Numbered from the stretch's first letter, positions 9,100 through 18,641 are shown. The stretch is 64,000 nucleotides of DNA from Hallella mizrahii (GCF_009695775.1 NZ_VUNG01000001.1:176844-240843), one strand, 5' to 3'. Program-made: numbers and translations. The notes: generated by a model not told the origin, from the sequence alone.

Positions 9100-9852
9100 A
9101 TGATGAATATGAAGAGGATTGTCTTTGTTATCTTCCTGACGCTCGCCGCTGCCAGTGTCGCTTGGGGACAGGAACAGACGGTGCAGAACCGCCCGTATAT
9201 CGACTTGCGCCCCTTCCACTTCGGACTGCTTGTCGGTACGCATCTGCAGGACATCGAACTCAACAATATCGGGCCACAGACCATCATTGCCAACAACGGT
9301 TCACAACAGACTTATACCATCACCTGCGACCAAAGCCAATGGGACAACGGATTTCAGGTAGGTGTGCTCGGTGAAGCCCGCCTGACCGAGAACTTTCAGT
9401 TCCGTGTGGCACCTGCCATTCTCTTTGGCTCGCGCCATATCGAGTTTCACAACATGGACACTCAGGCTCCCGACTCGATGCTCCACCGCTCGCAAGACTT
9501 GAAGACCATCTACTTCACCTGTTCGTTTGACCTTATCGCGGCAGCACCCCGAATGGGCAACCATCGCCCCTACGCCATGCTGGGACTCACTCCGGCCATC
9601 AATCTCACGGGGTCTGACAACAGCTATCTCAAACTCAAACGTTACGACATGTACTTGGAAGCAGGCTTCGGTTGTGACTTCTACATGCCCTTCTTCAAGG
9701 TAAGACCGGAACTGAAATTCATGTACAGTCTCACCAACAGTCTCGACACAGGCCATGCTGACCGCCTGCAAGACGAGGCGATGCGCCCCTACGCTCTCAG
9801 CATAAATAAAGCCAGAACCAAAGTCATCGCCCTCACCTTCTATTTCGAATGA
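9100..9852 (+). CDS. porT: PorT-like outer-membrane beta-barrel protein
   Basis: A 250-residue protein with a signal peptide (MKRIVFVIFLTLAAASVAWG) and a PorT-family barrel. NRPYIDLRPFHFGLLVGTHLQDIEL, GVLGEARLTENFQFRVAP, RPYAMLGLTPAINLTG and KLKRYDMYLEAGFGCDFYMPFFKVRPELKFMYSLTNSL appear in the order known for PorT (about 240-250 residues). PorT is needed for type IX secretion and gingipain export in Porphyromonas, where it lies in the outer membrane. Three closely spaced Met codons make the exact start uncertain. A generic porin-family protein is the alternative, but the conserved C-terminal block favours PorT. Confidence 0.75.
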   Translation: MMNMKRIVFVIFLTLAAASVAWGQEQTVQNRPYIDLRPFHFGLLVGTHLQDIELNNIGPQTIIANNGSQQTYTITCDQSQWDNGFQVGVLGEARLTENFQFRVAPAILFGSRHIEFHNMDTQAPDSMLHRSQDLKTIYFTCSFDLIAAAPRMGNHRPYAMLGLTPAINLTGSDNSYLKLKRYDMYLEAGFGCDFYMPFFKVRPELKFMYSLTNSLDTGHADRLQDEAMRPYALSINKARTKVIALTFYFE

Positions 9853-10188
9853 AGACAGAGAGACAGAATATCCAAGACAAAAAGACAGAAAAGACATATT
9901 ATTATTAAAGACAGAAAGAACTGGGTCTTTAATAGACAGAAAGGCAAAAAAGACAGACTCTCTAATAGACAGAAAGGCTCTCTGACACTATCAGAAAGGT
10001 ACTTTGAGGATATTAGAAAGCCTTTCTAACCCCATGACAAAGTTCCTTAGACCAAGTAAGTCACCATCAAAAAGAATATAACCGAATAGGAAGAACGTGA
10101 TATTCTCGATATTCGGTTATATTCTTGATTCCGCCGTGGCGGAGCGTTCACTAACAAAGATATACGTTACTTTGTAGTTGGAAGTGGA
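9853..10188 (+). repeat. Intergenic stretch with AGACAGAAAG repeats
   Basis: No gene is seen. From 9,853 to about 10,020 the motif AGACAGAAAGR recurs irregularly at least six times (around 9,855, 9,886, 9,909, 9,934, 9,967, 9,985). Related copies occur at 18,650-18,680. The rest holds the long hairpin at 10,072-10,126. Confidence 0.6.
10072..10126 (-). terminator. 17-bp perfect inverted repeat after GH51 gene
   Basis: Left arm 10,072-10,088 (AAGAATATAACCGAATA) and right arm 10,110-10,126 are perfectly complementary over 17 bp. It sits between the convergent porT-like and GH51 genes, so termination in both directions is likely. The block TATTCTCGATATTCGGTTAT is shared with the hairpin at 993-1,030. 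Confidence 0.65.
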
Positions 10189-11754
<1,566 letters not shown>

Positions 11755-11791
11755 AGAAAAATTTGTTATTGGTGTTATGTAAAATGGTGAT

Positions 11792-12499
11792 TTAAAGCTT
11801 GAAGCGGTAGCCAAGCGTGATGAGGATGGCGTGGTTGCGGGCTGTCAAGGCATCCTGCATGGGTACCCAGCTGGTGTCGTAGGCATAGTGATGGATAGCT
11901 TTGCGCACTTCGAAACGGTAGGTGGCGTTGAGAACAATGTTCTGCCATTCGTAGCTCAGACCGACGGGAATGTCATAGATGATTCTGCGGAATTGACCGC
12001 TGACATCCTCTGATTCCTTGGTCTGGTAATTCTCCCAAAGAAAGATCGACGACATGCCGTCGCCAATGTCCATGGTGCGTATGCTTGTCATCTTGGCATG
12101 CGCCTTGGCCGAAGTCAGGATGCCCATCTCCGCACCGATGTGTGCGGCGAGTCCTTTGACACCCCTGAAGTAAGCCTTGAACTGCAAAGGCACTGATACG
12201 TAGTCTGCGTTGATGTGGCTTTTTACGGTAGCGTATTGCTCATGCTCGTCTTTGAGTCCCGTGCCGATGGCACTATAGTCTACGCCAGTGGTGAGAGAAT
12301 AGTAACGTGACAGGGGAATCTCCACTTCGGCACCAGCCGTCCATCCTGTTTTCCATGTCTTTTCTCTGTTGATGGCATTGCCGTCCATCTTTGAAATGGT
12401 CATGCCGGCATGTGGCGTAATGGAGACGCGCATATTGTCGTTTTGTGCTGATGCCACGACGGGAAGAAGTGCCATCAGTAAGAAGAATATCTTTTTCAT
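11792..12499 (-). CDS. Small outer-membrane beta-barrel protein
   Basis: A 235-residue porin-family protein. The ATG at 12,499 opens [18 protein letters not shown], a clear signal peptide. The mature part alternates hydrophobic and polar residues in beta-hairpin fashion ([75 protein letters not shown]) and ends [12 protein letters not shown], an outer-membrane insertion signature. It starts 4 bp after the stop of the upstream lipoprotein gene, so both are in one operon. No specific substrate can be assigned. Confidence 0.75.
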   Translation of the reverse strand: MKKIFFLLMALLPVVASAQNDNMRVSITPHAGMTISKMDGNAINREKTWKTGWTAGAEVEIPLSRYYSLTTGVDYSAIGTGLKDEHEQYATVKSHINADYVSVPLQFKAYFRGVKGLAAHIGAEMGILTSAKAHAKMTSIRTMDIGDGMSSIFLWENYQTKESEDVSGQFRRIIYDIPVGLSYEWQNIVLNATYRFEVRKAIHHYAYDTSWVPMQDALTARNHAILITLGYRFKL

Positions 12500-12503
12500 G
12501 GGT

Positions 12504-13688
12504 CTATTGAATCTTATGGTAAGTGTAAATCGCTGTCTGTGCGCCTCCGTTGTCATGGGTGAGCGTCATCTCTGTGTCAGAGATGAACTCGATCTGTTCC
12601 TTCTTGGAGTAGTCGGAGCCTGGTGACACCAAGCCATTGAGGGAAGAGCTTGTTAGCAGATTATTTCCTTCGACCGTAAAGTAATATGAGTTGTGGTAGT
12701 CTGTATCATATGTTGAATATTGGTTGACGGTATGATTGCGGCTGAAGGAGAGCTTATTATATGTTGAATAGTAGGAGGAAGGAATAATGTCTTCGTCAAT
12801 GATGGCTTTCCCGTCGGCGAGTATTTTGTAATGAGTCGTCTCCCAGGTGCCGATGAGTTGTTCGGGAACCTTGCTGCTGATAACCTCTTCTATGCGCGTT
12901 ATCTCGTTGGGGATGTCCTTGCGTACGAACTTCTCCACTTTCTGCCCGTTGGCAGTGGCTAAGAGAATGTCTTTGCTGATGGCAAAGAGATAATAGTCTG
13001 TGCCACTATAGGGGAAGACGAGGTACCCGTCGGGGGTGCTTACCTTGCCGGAGTGATAGTCTATTTTGTTGTAATTGTATGCACCATATATCTGTATGAC
13101 GTTTGACACATTGCCTTGTTCGTCGATGTAGATGCCGTTGCCGACACCATTGGGATTGTCGTTGCTTGTGAGTTCCCAGTAACCGGCGAGGTCGCTCATC
13201 TGTATGCCTGAGAATTTCATCTGTGCCATCATCTCCATCATGCTGTCGCCGTCGCCGGGGAGATGCTGGATACGGTAAAATGGAACAACCGAAGTCTTAC
13301 CATTGTAGGCAAGGTACATCTTCTCGTTGTTGTTGCCCGCCACCGTGACGGTGTAGTGTTTGCCGTTGCCCTTGCTGAGCAGCATCATGTAGTGATTGTT
13401 GTCGACGGTCCACGTGCCGGTCTTGTAGCCTAAGTTAAAGGGATCTTCCGAAGTCTGGGTATACTGCCATTCCGAGACGGTGCCGTCGTCGTGCACGACG
13501 ATGCCCTCAACAGCACCGTCGCCGTTGATGTCTGCACCGTTTTCAATGCTCGTACCGGCAATCTGCCAGTAGCCGGTGATGGGGATGTTGGTGTCAGCGC
13601 TGATGTCCTTGTCGTCGTCACTGCAGGAGGAAAATGTCAAGAGGTTCAGCAAGCCGATCAGCAATAATAGATAAGGAGTAGTTTTCAT
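12504..13688 (-). CDS. Uncharacterised lipoprotein with repeated lipocalin-like segments
   Basis: A 394-residue lipoprotein with lipobox near LLTFSSCSDDD. The start at 13,688 was chosen for its signal peptide (MKTTPYLLLLIGLLNLLTF). Three segments resemble each other and the lipocalin-like or copper-resistance-type folds of Bacteroidales: ITGYWQIAGTSIENG, LAGYWELTSNDNPNG and LIGTWETTHYKILADG, each followed by beta strands. It may therefore contain three tandem small beta-barrels. The function is unknown; it is likely anchored in the outer membrane. It is followed by a barrel protein gene (gap 4 bp). Confidence 0.7.
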   Translation of the reverse strand: MKTTPYLLLLIGLLNLLTFSSCSDDDKDISADTNIPITGYWQIAGTSIENGADINGDGAVEGIVVHDDGTVSEWQYTQTSEDPFNLGYKTGTWTVDNNHYMMLLSKGNGKHYTVTVAGNNNEKMYLAYNGKTSVVPFYRIQHLPGDGDSMMEMMAQMKFSGIQMSDLAGYWELTSNDNPNGVGNGIYIDEQGNVSNVIQIYGAYNYNKIDYHSGKVSTPDGYLVFPYSGTDYYLFAISKDILLATANGQKVEKFVRKDIPNEITRIEEVISSKVPEQLIGTWETTHYKILADGKAIIDEDIIPSSYYSTYNKLSFSRNHTVNQYSTYDTDYHNSYYFTVEGNNLLTSSSLNGLVSPGSDYSKKEQIEFISDTEMTLTHDNGGAQTAIYTYHKIQ

Positions 13689-13732
13689 GGGAGTAATATG
13701 AGATGTAAGAAGTGATAGTGGTTGCAAAGGGA

Positions 13733-13837
13733 TTATAGATCCTGCAACCACTTTTTGCCTTTCTTGGTGTTGGTCCAAAGGATGAGGCCGACACCGATGA
13801 CGGAGCCGATGGCAAAGATAATAGTGAGCGTTTCCAT
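13733..13837 (-). CDS. 34-residue single-pass membrane peptide
   Basis: Read directly on the minus strand: METLTIIFAIGSVIGVGLIL, then WTNTKKGKKWLQDL and a TAA stop. One transmembrane helix (about residues 4-20) is followed by a Lys-rich cytoplasmic tail with GKKWL. I believe closely similar 34-36 residue proteins exist in Prevotella and Bacteroides genomes, but this is memory and was not checked. It lies between a 67-residue basic protein gene and the lipoprotein gene (44 bp), all on the same strand, which suggests co-transcription. The role is unknown. Confidence 0.6.
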   Translation of the reverse strand: METLTIIFAIGSVIGVGLILWTNTKKGKKWLQDL

Positions 13838-13869
13838 ATAATTATGATTTGGTCTCTTATTGCCAATGC

Positions 13870-14073
13870 TTATTTCTTTTTTCTTTGCGAAGCTCGGTTG
13901 GCCCGCTGTTGCCGGTATTTAGCCTTCTGCTTAGCCGAGCCGGAGCCGTGTGCACCGGTGATATACTTCTTTTTCTTGGCTTTGGTTTTCACCTTGTCGT
14001 CGTCTTTGGGTCCGCCTTTGGAAGCACCCTTGAAGACGATGCCGTGCTCAATGATTTCGTCGATGTCTGACAT
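13870..14073 (-). CDS. 67-residue Lys-rich hypothetical protein
   Basis: A very basic short protein: MSDIDEIIEHGIVFKGASKG, then alternating Lys/Asp stretches (DDDKVKTKAKKKKYITG) and a C-terminus KQKAKYRQQRANRASQRKKK. The composition suggests RNA- or DNA-binding or a ribosome-associated role, but no domain is recognised. It heads a run of same-strand genes (34-residue membrane peptide, lipoprotein, barrel protein). Its 5' side carries a 7-bp microsatellite. A real gene is likely from its acidic start and strand context; confidence is moderate because low-complexity frames can be fortuitous. Confidence 0.5.
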   Translation of the reverse strand: MSDIDEIIEHGIVFKGASKGGPKDDDKVKTKAKKKKYITGAHGSGSAKQKAKYRQQRANRASQRKKK

Positions 14074-14079
14074 GGGGAA

Positions 14080-14141
14080 GTTGAGAGTTGAGAGTTGAGA
14101 GATGAGAGTTGAGAGTTGAAAGTTGAGAGATGAGAGATGAG
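14080..14141 (-). repeat. GAGAGTT 7-bp microsatellite
   Basis: About nine imperfect copies of a 7-base unit (GAGAGTT with variants GAGAGAT and GAAAGTT) run from 14,080 to 14,141, starting 7 bases upstream of the 67-residue gene. Copy-number change here would alter the leader or promoter spacing of that gene. Confidence 0.7.
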
Positions 14142-14159
14142 GGGACTGTTGCCTTATTC

Positions 14160-14317
14160 TTTTTCAAGAATTTGAGAATTGTAGAATTTCCTGCCCTTTA
14201 TATATATAAGTATATAAGAATGAATAAGAATCTGCGAGCTACCTTTGGCAGCCGGTCTTCTGATGCTCTATCATTCTGTTTTGGACATCATCCTCTAATT
14301 CTCTAATTCTTGAAAAA
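14160..14317. mobile_element. MITE-like element with 21-bp inverted termini
   Basis: Left end 14,160-14,180 and right end 14,297-14,317 are inverted copies over 21 bases with two mismatches (core TTTTTCAAGAATT). The 116 bases between hold no gene but AT-rich sequence (TATATATAAGTATATAAG). It follows the AICAR transformylase gene and could also terminate it. Confidence 0.4.
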
Positions 14318-14343
14318 TAAATATGATTCGTCTAAACTGCGGA

Positions 14344-15525
14344 TTAGTGGTGGAACAGTCTCACGTGAGTGAAGGCCATGGCCATATCGTATTTGTCGCA
14401 GGTCTCGATGACATTGTCGTCACGGATGCTGCCGCCGGGCTGTGCGATGTACTTCACGCCACTCTTGTGGGCGCGCTCGATGTTGTCGCCGAAGGGGAAG
14501 AAAGCGTCGGAGCCCAGGCATACGTTGGTGTTCTTGGCAATCCATTCTTTCTCCTCAGCACGGGTGAAGACAGCCGGCTTCTCGGTGAAGAACTGCTGCC
14601 ATGTGCCTTCGCGCAGTACATCGTCATGCTCTTCGCTGAGGTAGACGTTGATGGCGTTGTCGCGGTCAGCACGGCGGATGCCCGGTTTGAACGGAAGGTT
14701 GAGAACCTGCGGGCTCTGGCGCAGCCACCACTCATCGGCTTTGTTACCGGCAAGACGTGTGCAGTGGATACGGCTCTGCTGACCGGCGCCGATGCCGATG
14801 GCTTGTCCGTCCTTGACATAGCAGACGCTGTTGCTCTGTGTATATTTCAGTGTGATGAGGGCAATCTTCAAGTCGCGGATCGCCTCAGGAGTGAAGTTCT
14901 TGTTCTTCGTAGGAATCTCTTCGAAGAGTTTCGGGTCGTTGAGATCGCAGTTATTGCGGCCTTGCTCAAAGGTGATGCCGAAGACCTGCTTGTGCTCGAT
15001 AGGTTCGGGAACATAGTTCGGGTCGATCTTGATGACGCAGTAAGTACCCTTGCGCTTGGCCTTGAGGATCTCCAGGGCTTCGGGTGTGTAGTCGGGTGCG
15101 ATGACGCCGTCGCTGACCTCACGCTTGATGAGTCTGGCAGTAGCCTCGTCGCAGGTGTCGCTCAGCGCGCAGAAGTCGCCATAGGAGCACATACGGTCAG
15201 CACCACGGGCGCGGGCATAGGCACTGGCCAGGGGCGTAAGCTCAAAGTCAATGTCATCCACGAAATAGATCTTCTTCAGCGTGTCGCTCAGTGGCAGACC
15301 CACGGCAGCTCCTGCCGGGGAGACGTGCTTGAAGCTGGCGGCGGCGGGCAGGCCGGTAGCGGCCTTGAGCTCTTTGACCAGCTGCCAGCTGTTGAGCGCG
15401 TCGAGGAAGTTGATGTAGCCTGCGCGGCCATTGATGACCTCTACGGGCAGTTCGCCGTGCTCCATATAGATACGGGCCGGCTTTTGGTTCGGATTGCATC
15501 CGTACTTTAATGCGTATTCTTTCAT
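14344..15525 (-). CDS. Stand-alone AICAR transformylase (PurH C-terminal type)
   Basis: A 393-residue phosphoribosylaminoimidazolecarboxamide formyltransferase, the penultimate step of IMP synthesis using 10-formyl-tetrahydrofolate. SFKHVSPAGAAVGLPLSD carries the catalytic Lys-His pair; RGADRMCSYGDF, GVIAPDYTPEALEIL, IGIGAGQQSRIHCTRLAG and AQPGGSIRDDNVIE are the remaining AICARFT signatures. The MGS-like IMP cyclohydrolase domain that precedes it in ordinary bifunctional PurH is absent, and the ATG at 15,525 (MKEYALKYGCNPNQKPA) is a natural family start, so it is not a truncation. The cyclohydrolase must be encoded elsewhere, or this is an additional copy. Confidence 0.9.
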   Translation of the reverse strand: MKEYALKYGCNPNQKPARIYMEHGELPVEVINGRAGYINFLDALNSWQLVKELKAATGLPAAASFKHVSPAGAAVGLPLSDTLKKIYFVDDIDFELTPLASAYARARGADRMCSYGDFCALSDTCDEATARLIKREVSDGVIAPDYTPEALEILKAKRKGTYCVIKIDPNYVPEPIEHKQVFGITFEQGRNNCDLNDPKLFEEIPTKNKNFTPEAIRDLKIALITLKYTQSNSVCYVKDGQAIGIGAGQQSRIHCTRLAGNKADEWWLRQSPQVLNLPFKPGIRRADRDNAINVYLSEEHDDVLREGTWQQFFTEKPAVFTRAEEKEWIAKNTNVCLGSDAFFPFGDNIERAHKSGVKYIAQPGGSIRDDNVIETCDKYDMAMAFTHVRLFHH

Positions 15526-15670
15526 GTCGGTGTGAAATTGAAACCTACGGCAAAGGTAGCGAAAAGTTAGCAGAAACGGAAATAAACACGGCAAAAAAAG
15601 TAGTGGTAGGGGGATGGTATCTTCTGTTGTTTTATGTAATGTCGGAATCTTACCTATGTCCTCGTACGAC

Positions 15671-15758
15671 TGAACCTATGTTCATGTGCCATTGAAGGTA
15701 TCTTCATGTGGGCTTGAAGGTATCTTCATGAGGACTTGAAGGTATCTTCATGTGGAAA
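15671..15758 (+). repeat. Four 22-bp tandem repeats
   Basis: Units start at 15,671, 15,693, 15,715 and 15,737, each exactly 22 bases, consensus TGAAGGTATCTTCATGTGGR plus two bases. The first is the most diverged. Each holds the near-palindrome TGAAGGTATCTTCA, so the array could be a protein-binding site. Confidence 0.85.
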
Positions 15759-15792
15759 TCACTTCAAAAGCATATTTTTTTGAAATATTTCG

Positions 15793-15823
15793 TTGAACGT
15801 ATTGATATTCTTCTTAACTTTGC
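15793..15823 (+). promoter_or_regulatory. Promoter of the 95-residue gene
   Basis: TTG (15,793-15,795), 19-base spacer and TAACTTTGC (15,815-15,823) match the Bacteroidota consensus, 52 bases before the start codon. The repeat array ends 34 bases upstream. Confidence 0.75.
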
Positions 15824-15875
15824 ACCGAGAAATTGAGAAAGTATATAGAAAGTCTGGAGGAAAGACAAGATTGTT

Positions 15876-16163
15876 ATGAAAAGGGATTTAAGAATGCTCT
15901 TTGCTGAAGCAGGCAAAAAGCTGAGAGAAGAGCCACATGAGGTGGTGATGGATTTTGAGAAGGCGTCACATCGGTTGGCTAAGCACAATGTTGACTTGAG
16001 CAGTCATTCCTTGAAAAAGCTGTGGGAACTGGTGACGGGAAAGCGTCGGCTGTCGATGGAAGCGCGTAACCGTCTGGCGCTCTTTGCCGGTTTCCAAACG
16101 TGGGATGATCTGATGAACACCGTGCACGGCGACACAGACGCGTCGATCAACTACGAGGAATAA
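15876..16163 (+). CDS. 95-residue probable DNA-binding protein
   Basis: A small protein with no catalytic motif. The middle and end (LSSHSLKKLWELVTGKRRLSMEARNRLALFAGFQTWDDLM) resemble a helical module common in Bacteroidota regulators, in which a helix-turn-helix-like LS..TLKRLWG..... segment is followed by LDxLARFLGYxxWDDF. The family pattern is from memory; DNA binding is inference. It is monocistronic, preceded by a good promoter and by 22-bp tandem repeats that could be its own operator. A strong hairpin follows. Confidence 0.6.
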   Translation: MKRDLRMLFAEAGKKLREEPHEVVMDFEKASHRLAKHNVDLSSHSLKKLWELVTGKRRLSMEARNRLALFAGFQTWDDLMNTVHGDTDASINYEE

Positions 16164-16208
16164 ATGCTATGGTTGTTGCTGTCCATGACTATGGGTGGTA
16201 GAAACAAA

Positions 16209-16265
16209 AAATGTTGGACTGCTTTTGATGATAGCTTTCGCTATGTCAAATGCAGTCCAACATTT
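16209..16265 (-). terminator. Terminator of rplS
   Basis: AAATGTTGGACTGC (16,209-16,222) and GCAGTCCAACATTT (16,252-16,265) form a perfect 14-bp stem whose interior can pair further (ATAGC/GCTAT). On the minus strand it is followed by TTTTTGTTTC, giving the U-tract of an intrinsic terminator. It also faces the convergent 95-residue gene. Confidence 0.8.
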
Positions 16266-16323
16266 GTACTCTGAGGATAGAGTCATCTCTCCTCTTAACG
16301 AGGAGAGAGCGAGAAATCTCTTT

Positions 16324-16692
16324 TTACTTGTTCTCAGTAGCAACCACCTGGCGCTTCTCCTGAATGCGGGCAGCCTTACCGGTGAGGTTACGGAGATAGT
16401 AAAGTTTAGCGCGACGTACCTTACCACGCTTGTTCACCTCGATGCTGTCGATGTTGGGAGACTCGATAGGGAAGATACGCTCTACGCCTACAGTACCAGA
16501 CATCTTACGAACGGTGAAACGCTTCTTGTCGCCATGGCCGCTGATCTTGATGACCACGCCACGATACAGCTGAATACGCTGCTTGTTACCCTCGACAATT
16601 TTGTAAGCGACAGTGATGGTGTCACCTGACTTGAACTCAGGGAACTTCTTGCCGGTTGCAAATGCTTCCTCGGCAACTTTAATCAAATCCAT
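16324..16692 (-). CDS. rplS: 50S ribosomal protein L19
   Basis: A 122-residue ribosomal protein that sits at the 30S-50S interface. The ATG at 16,692 ([10 protein letters not shown]) was chosen because the upstream extension is not part of L19. [37 protein letters not shown] and [21 protein letters not shown] are the usual L19 segments, and the length is normal. It is monocistronic here, with a promoter 89 bases upstream and a strong terminator. The leader between them may hold regulatory RNA, but no structure was worked out. Confidence 0.97.
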   Translation of the reverse strand: MDLIKVAEEAFATGKKFPEFKSGDTITVAYKIVEGNKQRIQLYRGVVIKISGHGDKKRFTVRKMSGTVGVERIFPIESPNIDSIEVNKRGKVRRAKLYYLRNLTGKAARIQEKRQVVATENK

Positions 16693-16780
16693 TGTGTGTA
16701 TAATTAAATGTTGTTTGTCGTTCCAACCCAACGTAGCATGGAGACTCTTCCTCCAACCAGCGGTTAGGCCGAAAAGCTTT

Positions 16781-16814
16781 GCAAAGTTACTGCTTTTCAA
16801 CGAAATAAGAGCAA
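16781..16814 (-). promoter_or_regulatory. Promoter of rplS
   Basis: On the minus strand TAACTTTGC (16,789-16,781), with TTG at 16,814-16,812, spacer 22. This leaves a leader of about 80 bases before rplS. Confidence 0.6.
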
Positions 16815-16895
16815 GAGAGGTATAAAATCTGTTCTTTTTAACATTTCTGTCTCGCTTTTTCTGCTTTCATGATGTCTTTTCTCTGGGGAATTGCG

Positions 16896-16904
16896 TACCT
16901 TTGC
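16896..16904 (+). promoter_or_regulatory. Promoter -7 box of the 5'-nucleotidase pair
   Basis: TACCTTTGC fits TAnnTTTG, 37 bases before the start codon at 16,941. The -33 element is not clear. Confidence 0.5.
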
Positions 16905-16940
16905 GGAAGTTACTTGAGTATACACATTATTATATATAGC

Positions 16941-17711
16941 ATGATGAAAAGAAATACTACGCTGTCTGCACTGTGCCTGACGTGGGTACTGCTGTTGCCT
17001 TCGTGCGGCAGCCAATACCATTTGACTGACATTCAGCGCACACAGGTGATGGTTGACAGCCGCTATGACCGCCAGCCGGATCAGGCAGCCGCAACACTGC
17101 TGGCTCCATACAAACATGTCGTGGACTCGGTGATGAACCCAGTAGTGGGTACGACGACACACTATATGACGAAGCAACGTCCGGAGAGCGATATGAGCAA
17201 CTTGCTGTCTGATATCCTCGTGTGGTATGGCAAGCAGACGGGCGAGCATATCGACTTCGGTATGTATAACATTGGCGGCATTCGTGCATCTCTGCCTGCT
17301 GGTAAGGTGACCTACGGCGATATTCTCAACGTGGCCCCCTTTGAGAACCATATCACATATCTTACCCTTTCCGGCAGTAAGGTGCAGGAACTCTTCCAGC
17401 AGGTGGCGTCTGTCGGTGGAGAAGGGGTGAGCCATAGCGTGCGGCTTGTCATCACAAAAGACGGACAGCTGAAGTCCGCAACCATCAACGGCAAGGAGAT
17501 CGACCCGAACGGCAGCTACCGCATCGCTACAATCGACTACTTGGCTCACGGCAATGATAAGATGACGGCCTATAAGGCAGCAACGGATGTGGTGTCGCCA
17601 CAAGAAGAGAAATACGACACACGCTATATCATCCGCCATTACTTCCAGGAGATGACCAAGGCAGGGAAGGCTGTAGACGGTCACGTGGAGGGAAGAATTG
17701 TGGTTGAATGA
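16941..17711 (+). CDS. 5'-nucleotidase C-terminal-domain lipoprotein
   Basis: A 256-residue lipoprotein (start MMKRNTTLSALCLTWVLLLP, lipobox Cys in PSCGS) holding only the substrate-binding domain of UshA-type 5'-nucleotidases. NLLSDILVWYGKQTG, FGMYNIGGIRASLPAGKVTY, GDILNVAPFENHITYLTLSG and YRIATIDYLAHGNDKM are the family segments; the Asn-Ile-Gly-Gly-Ile-Arg loop normally contacts the phosphate or base. The metallophosphatase half is encoded by the next gene, 84 bp downstream, so together they would rebuild one periplasmic or surface nucleotidase. Confidence 0.88.
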   Translation: MMKRNTTLSALCLTWVLLLPSCGSQYHLTDIQRTQVMVDSRYDRQPDQAAATLLAPYKHVVDSVMNPVVGTTTHYMTKQRPESDMSNLLSDILVWYGKQTGEHIDFGMYNIGGIRASLPAGKVTYGDILNVAPFENHITYLTLSGSKVQELFQQVASVGGEGVSHSVRLVITKDGQLKSATINGKEIDPNGSYRIATIDYLAHGNDKMTAYKAATDVVSPQEEKYDTRYIIRHYFQEMTKAGKAVDGHVEGRIVVE

Positions 17712-17795
17712 TGAGTGTTGAATGGAGAACACCCTGTTCAAGTATTAAGGGATTACGGAACAAATAAGATAAACAGATAGATAATATAGATAACG

Positions 17796-18641
17796 ATGAG
17801 ATATTTTAGTAGACTCTATATCATGCTGCTCCTTTTAGCAGTTAGCCTTGGCGTCGACGCCGGTGGCCGACAGAAGAAACTGACGATACTGCATACCAAT
17901 GACACGCACAGCTGCATCCTGCCGTTAAGCAAGAACCTTGCTGACACGGCTCTGGCAGATCGTGGAGGCTTTCAGCGGCGTGTCGCCATGTTGGAAGAAC
18001 AGCGTAAGGCTGACCCTCAGCTGCTGCTCTTCGACAGTGGCGACTTCTCGCAGGGCTCTCCTTATTATACGTTGTTCAAAGGAGATGTAGAGGGCGGACT
18101 GATGAACCTGATGCACTATGATGCCGGTACCATCGGCAATCATGAGTTCGACTTCGGACTGGAGAACATGGCGAGGGTGTTTCGCGAGCTTAACTTTCCG
18201 ATTGTCTGTGCCAACTATCGCTTCCATCAGTATGGGCTTGACAAGATTGTGAAGCCTTATGTCATCATTAAGCGCAAAGGACTGAAGATTGGTGTTTTTG
18301 GTCTCTCTCCTCAGTTGGAAGGACTCGTCGACAAGAAGAACTATCTCGATACGGAGTATCTCGACCCTATCACAACGGCTCAGCAGATGGCTGATGAGTT
18401 GCACAGACAGAAATGTGACTTGGTGATCCTTATCTCTCATCTTGGTTGGGAAGAGCAGGGTATGGGCGACCAGATGGTCATCAGCCATACGCGTGGCATC
18501 GACCTCGTGCTTGGTGGACACAGCCATACGCTTTTCAAGACACTGCGCTATGTGCCGAACCTTGATGGCAAACAGATCCCTGTGGACCAGAATGGTAAGA
18601 ATGCGATCTATGTAGGACGCATGGTCCTCACGATGAAGTAA
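17796..18641 (+). CDS. 5'-nucleotidase metallophosphatase-domain protein
   Basis: A 281-residue secreted calcineurin-like phosphoesterase with a signal peptide (MRYFSRLYIMLLLLAVSLGVDA). The dimetal motifs are complete: LHTNDTHS, FDSGDFSQGSPY, GTIGNHEFD, ISHLGW and LGGHSHT. It lacks the C-terminal nucleotide-binding domain of UshA, which lies in the upstream gene. It likely removes phosphate from extracellular nucleotides or related esters for salvage. The order (binding domain first, then phosphatase) is the reverse of that in fused enzymes. Confidence 0.9.
   Translation: MRYFSRLYIMLLLLAVSLGVDAGGRQKKLTILHTNDTHSCILPLSKNLADTALADRGGFQRRVAMLEEQRKADPQLLLFDSGDFSQGSPYYTLFKGDVEGGLMNLMHYDAGTIGNHEFDFGLENMARVFRELNFPIVCANYRFHQYGLDKIVKPYVIIKRKGLKIGVFGLSPQLEGLVDKKNYLDTEYLDPITTAQQMADELHRQKCDLVILISHLGWEEQGMGDQMVISHTRGIDLVLGGHSHTLFKTLRYVPNLDGKQIPVDQNGKNAIYVGRMVLTMK

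Larger units (their letters stand above)
15526..15875 (+). other. 350-bp intergenic stretch with tandem repeats and promoter
   Basis: No gene is seen. It holds the upstream region of the AICAR transformylase gene, the 22-bp tandem repeats at 15,671-15,758 and the promoter at 15,793-15,823 for the next plus-strand gene. Confidence 0.6.

Noticed and set aside
14323..15510. Long plus-strand open frame opposite the AICAR transformylase gene
   Set aside because: It is a shadow of a well-matched minus-strand gene; composition is unlike a protein and no motif is seen.
15671..15758. CRISPR array
   Set aside because: The 22-bp units are contiguous with no spacers and no cas genes are near.
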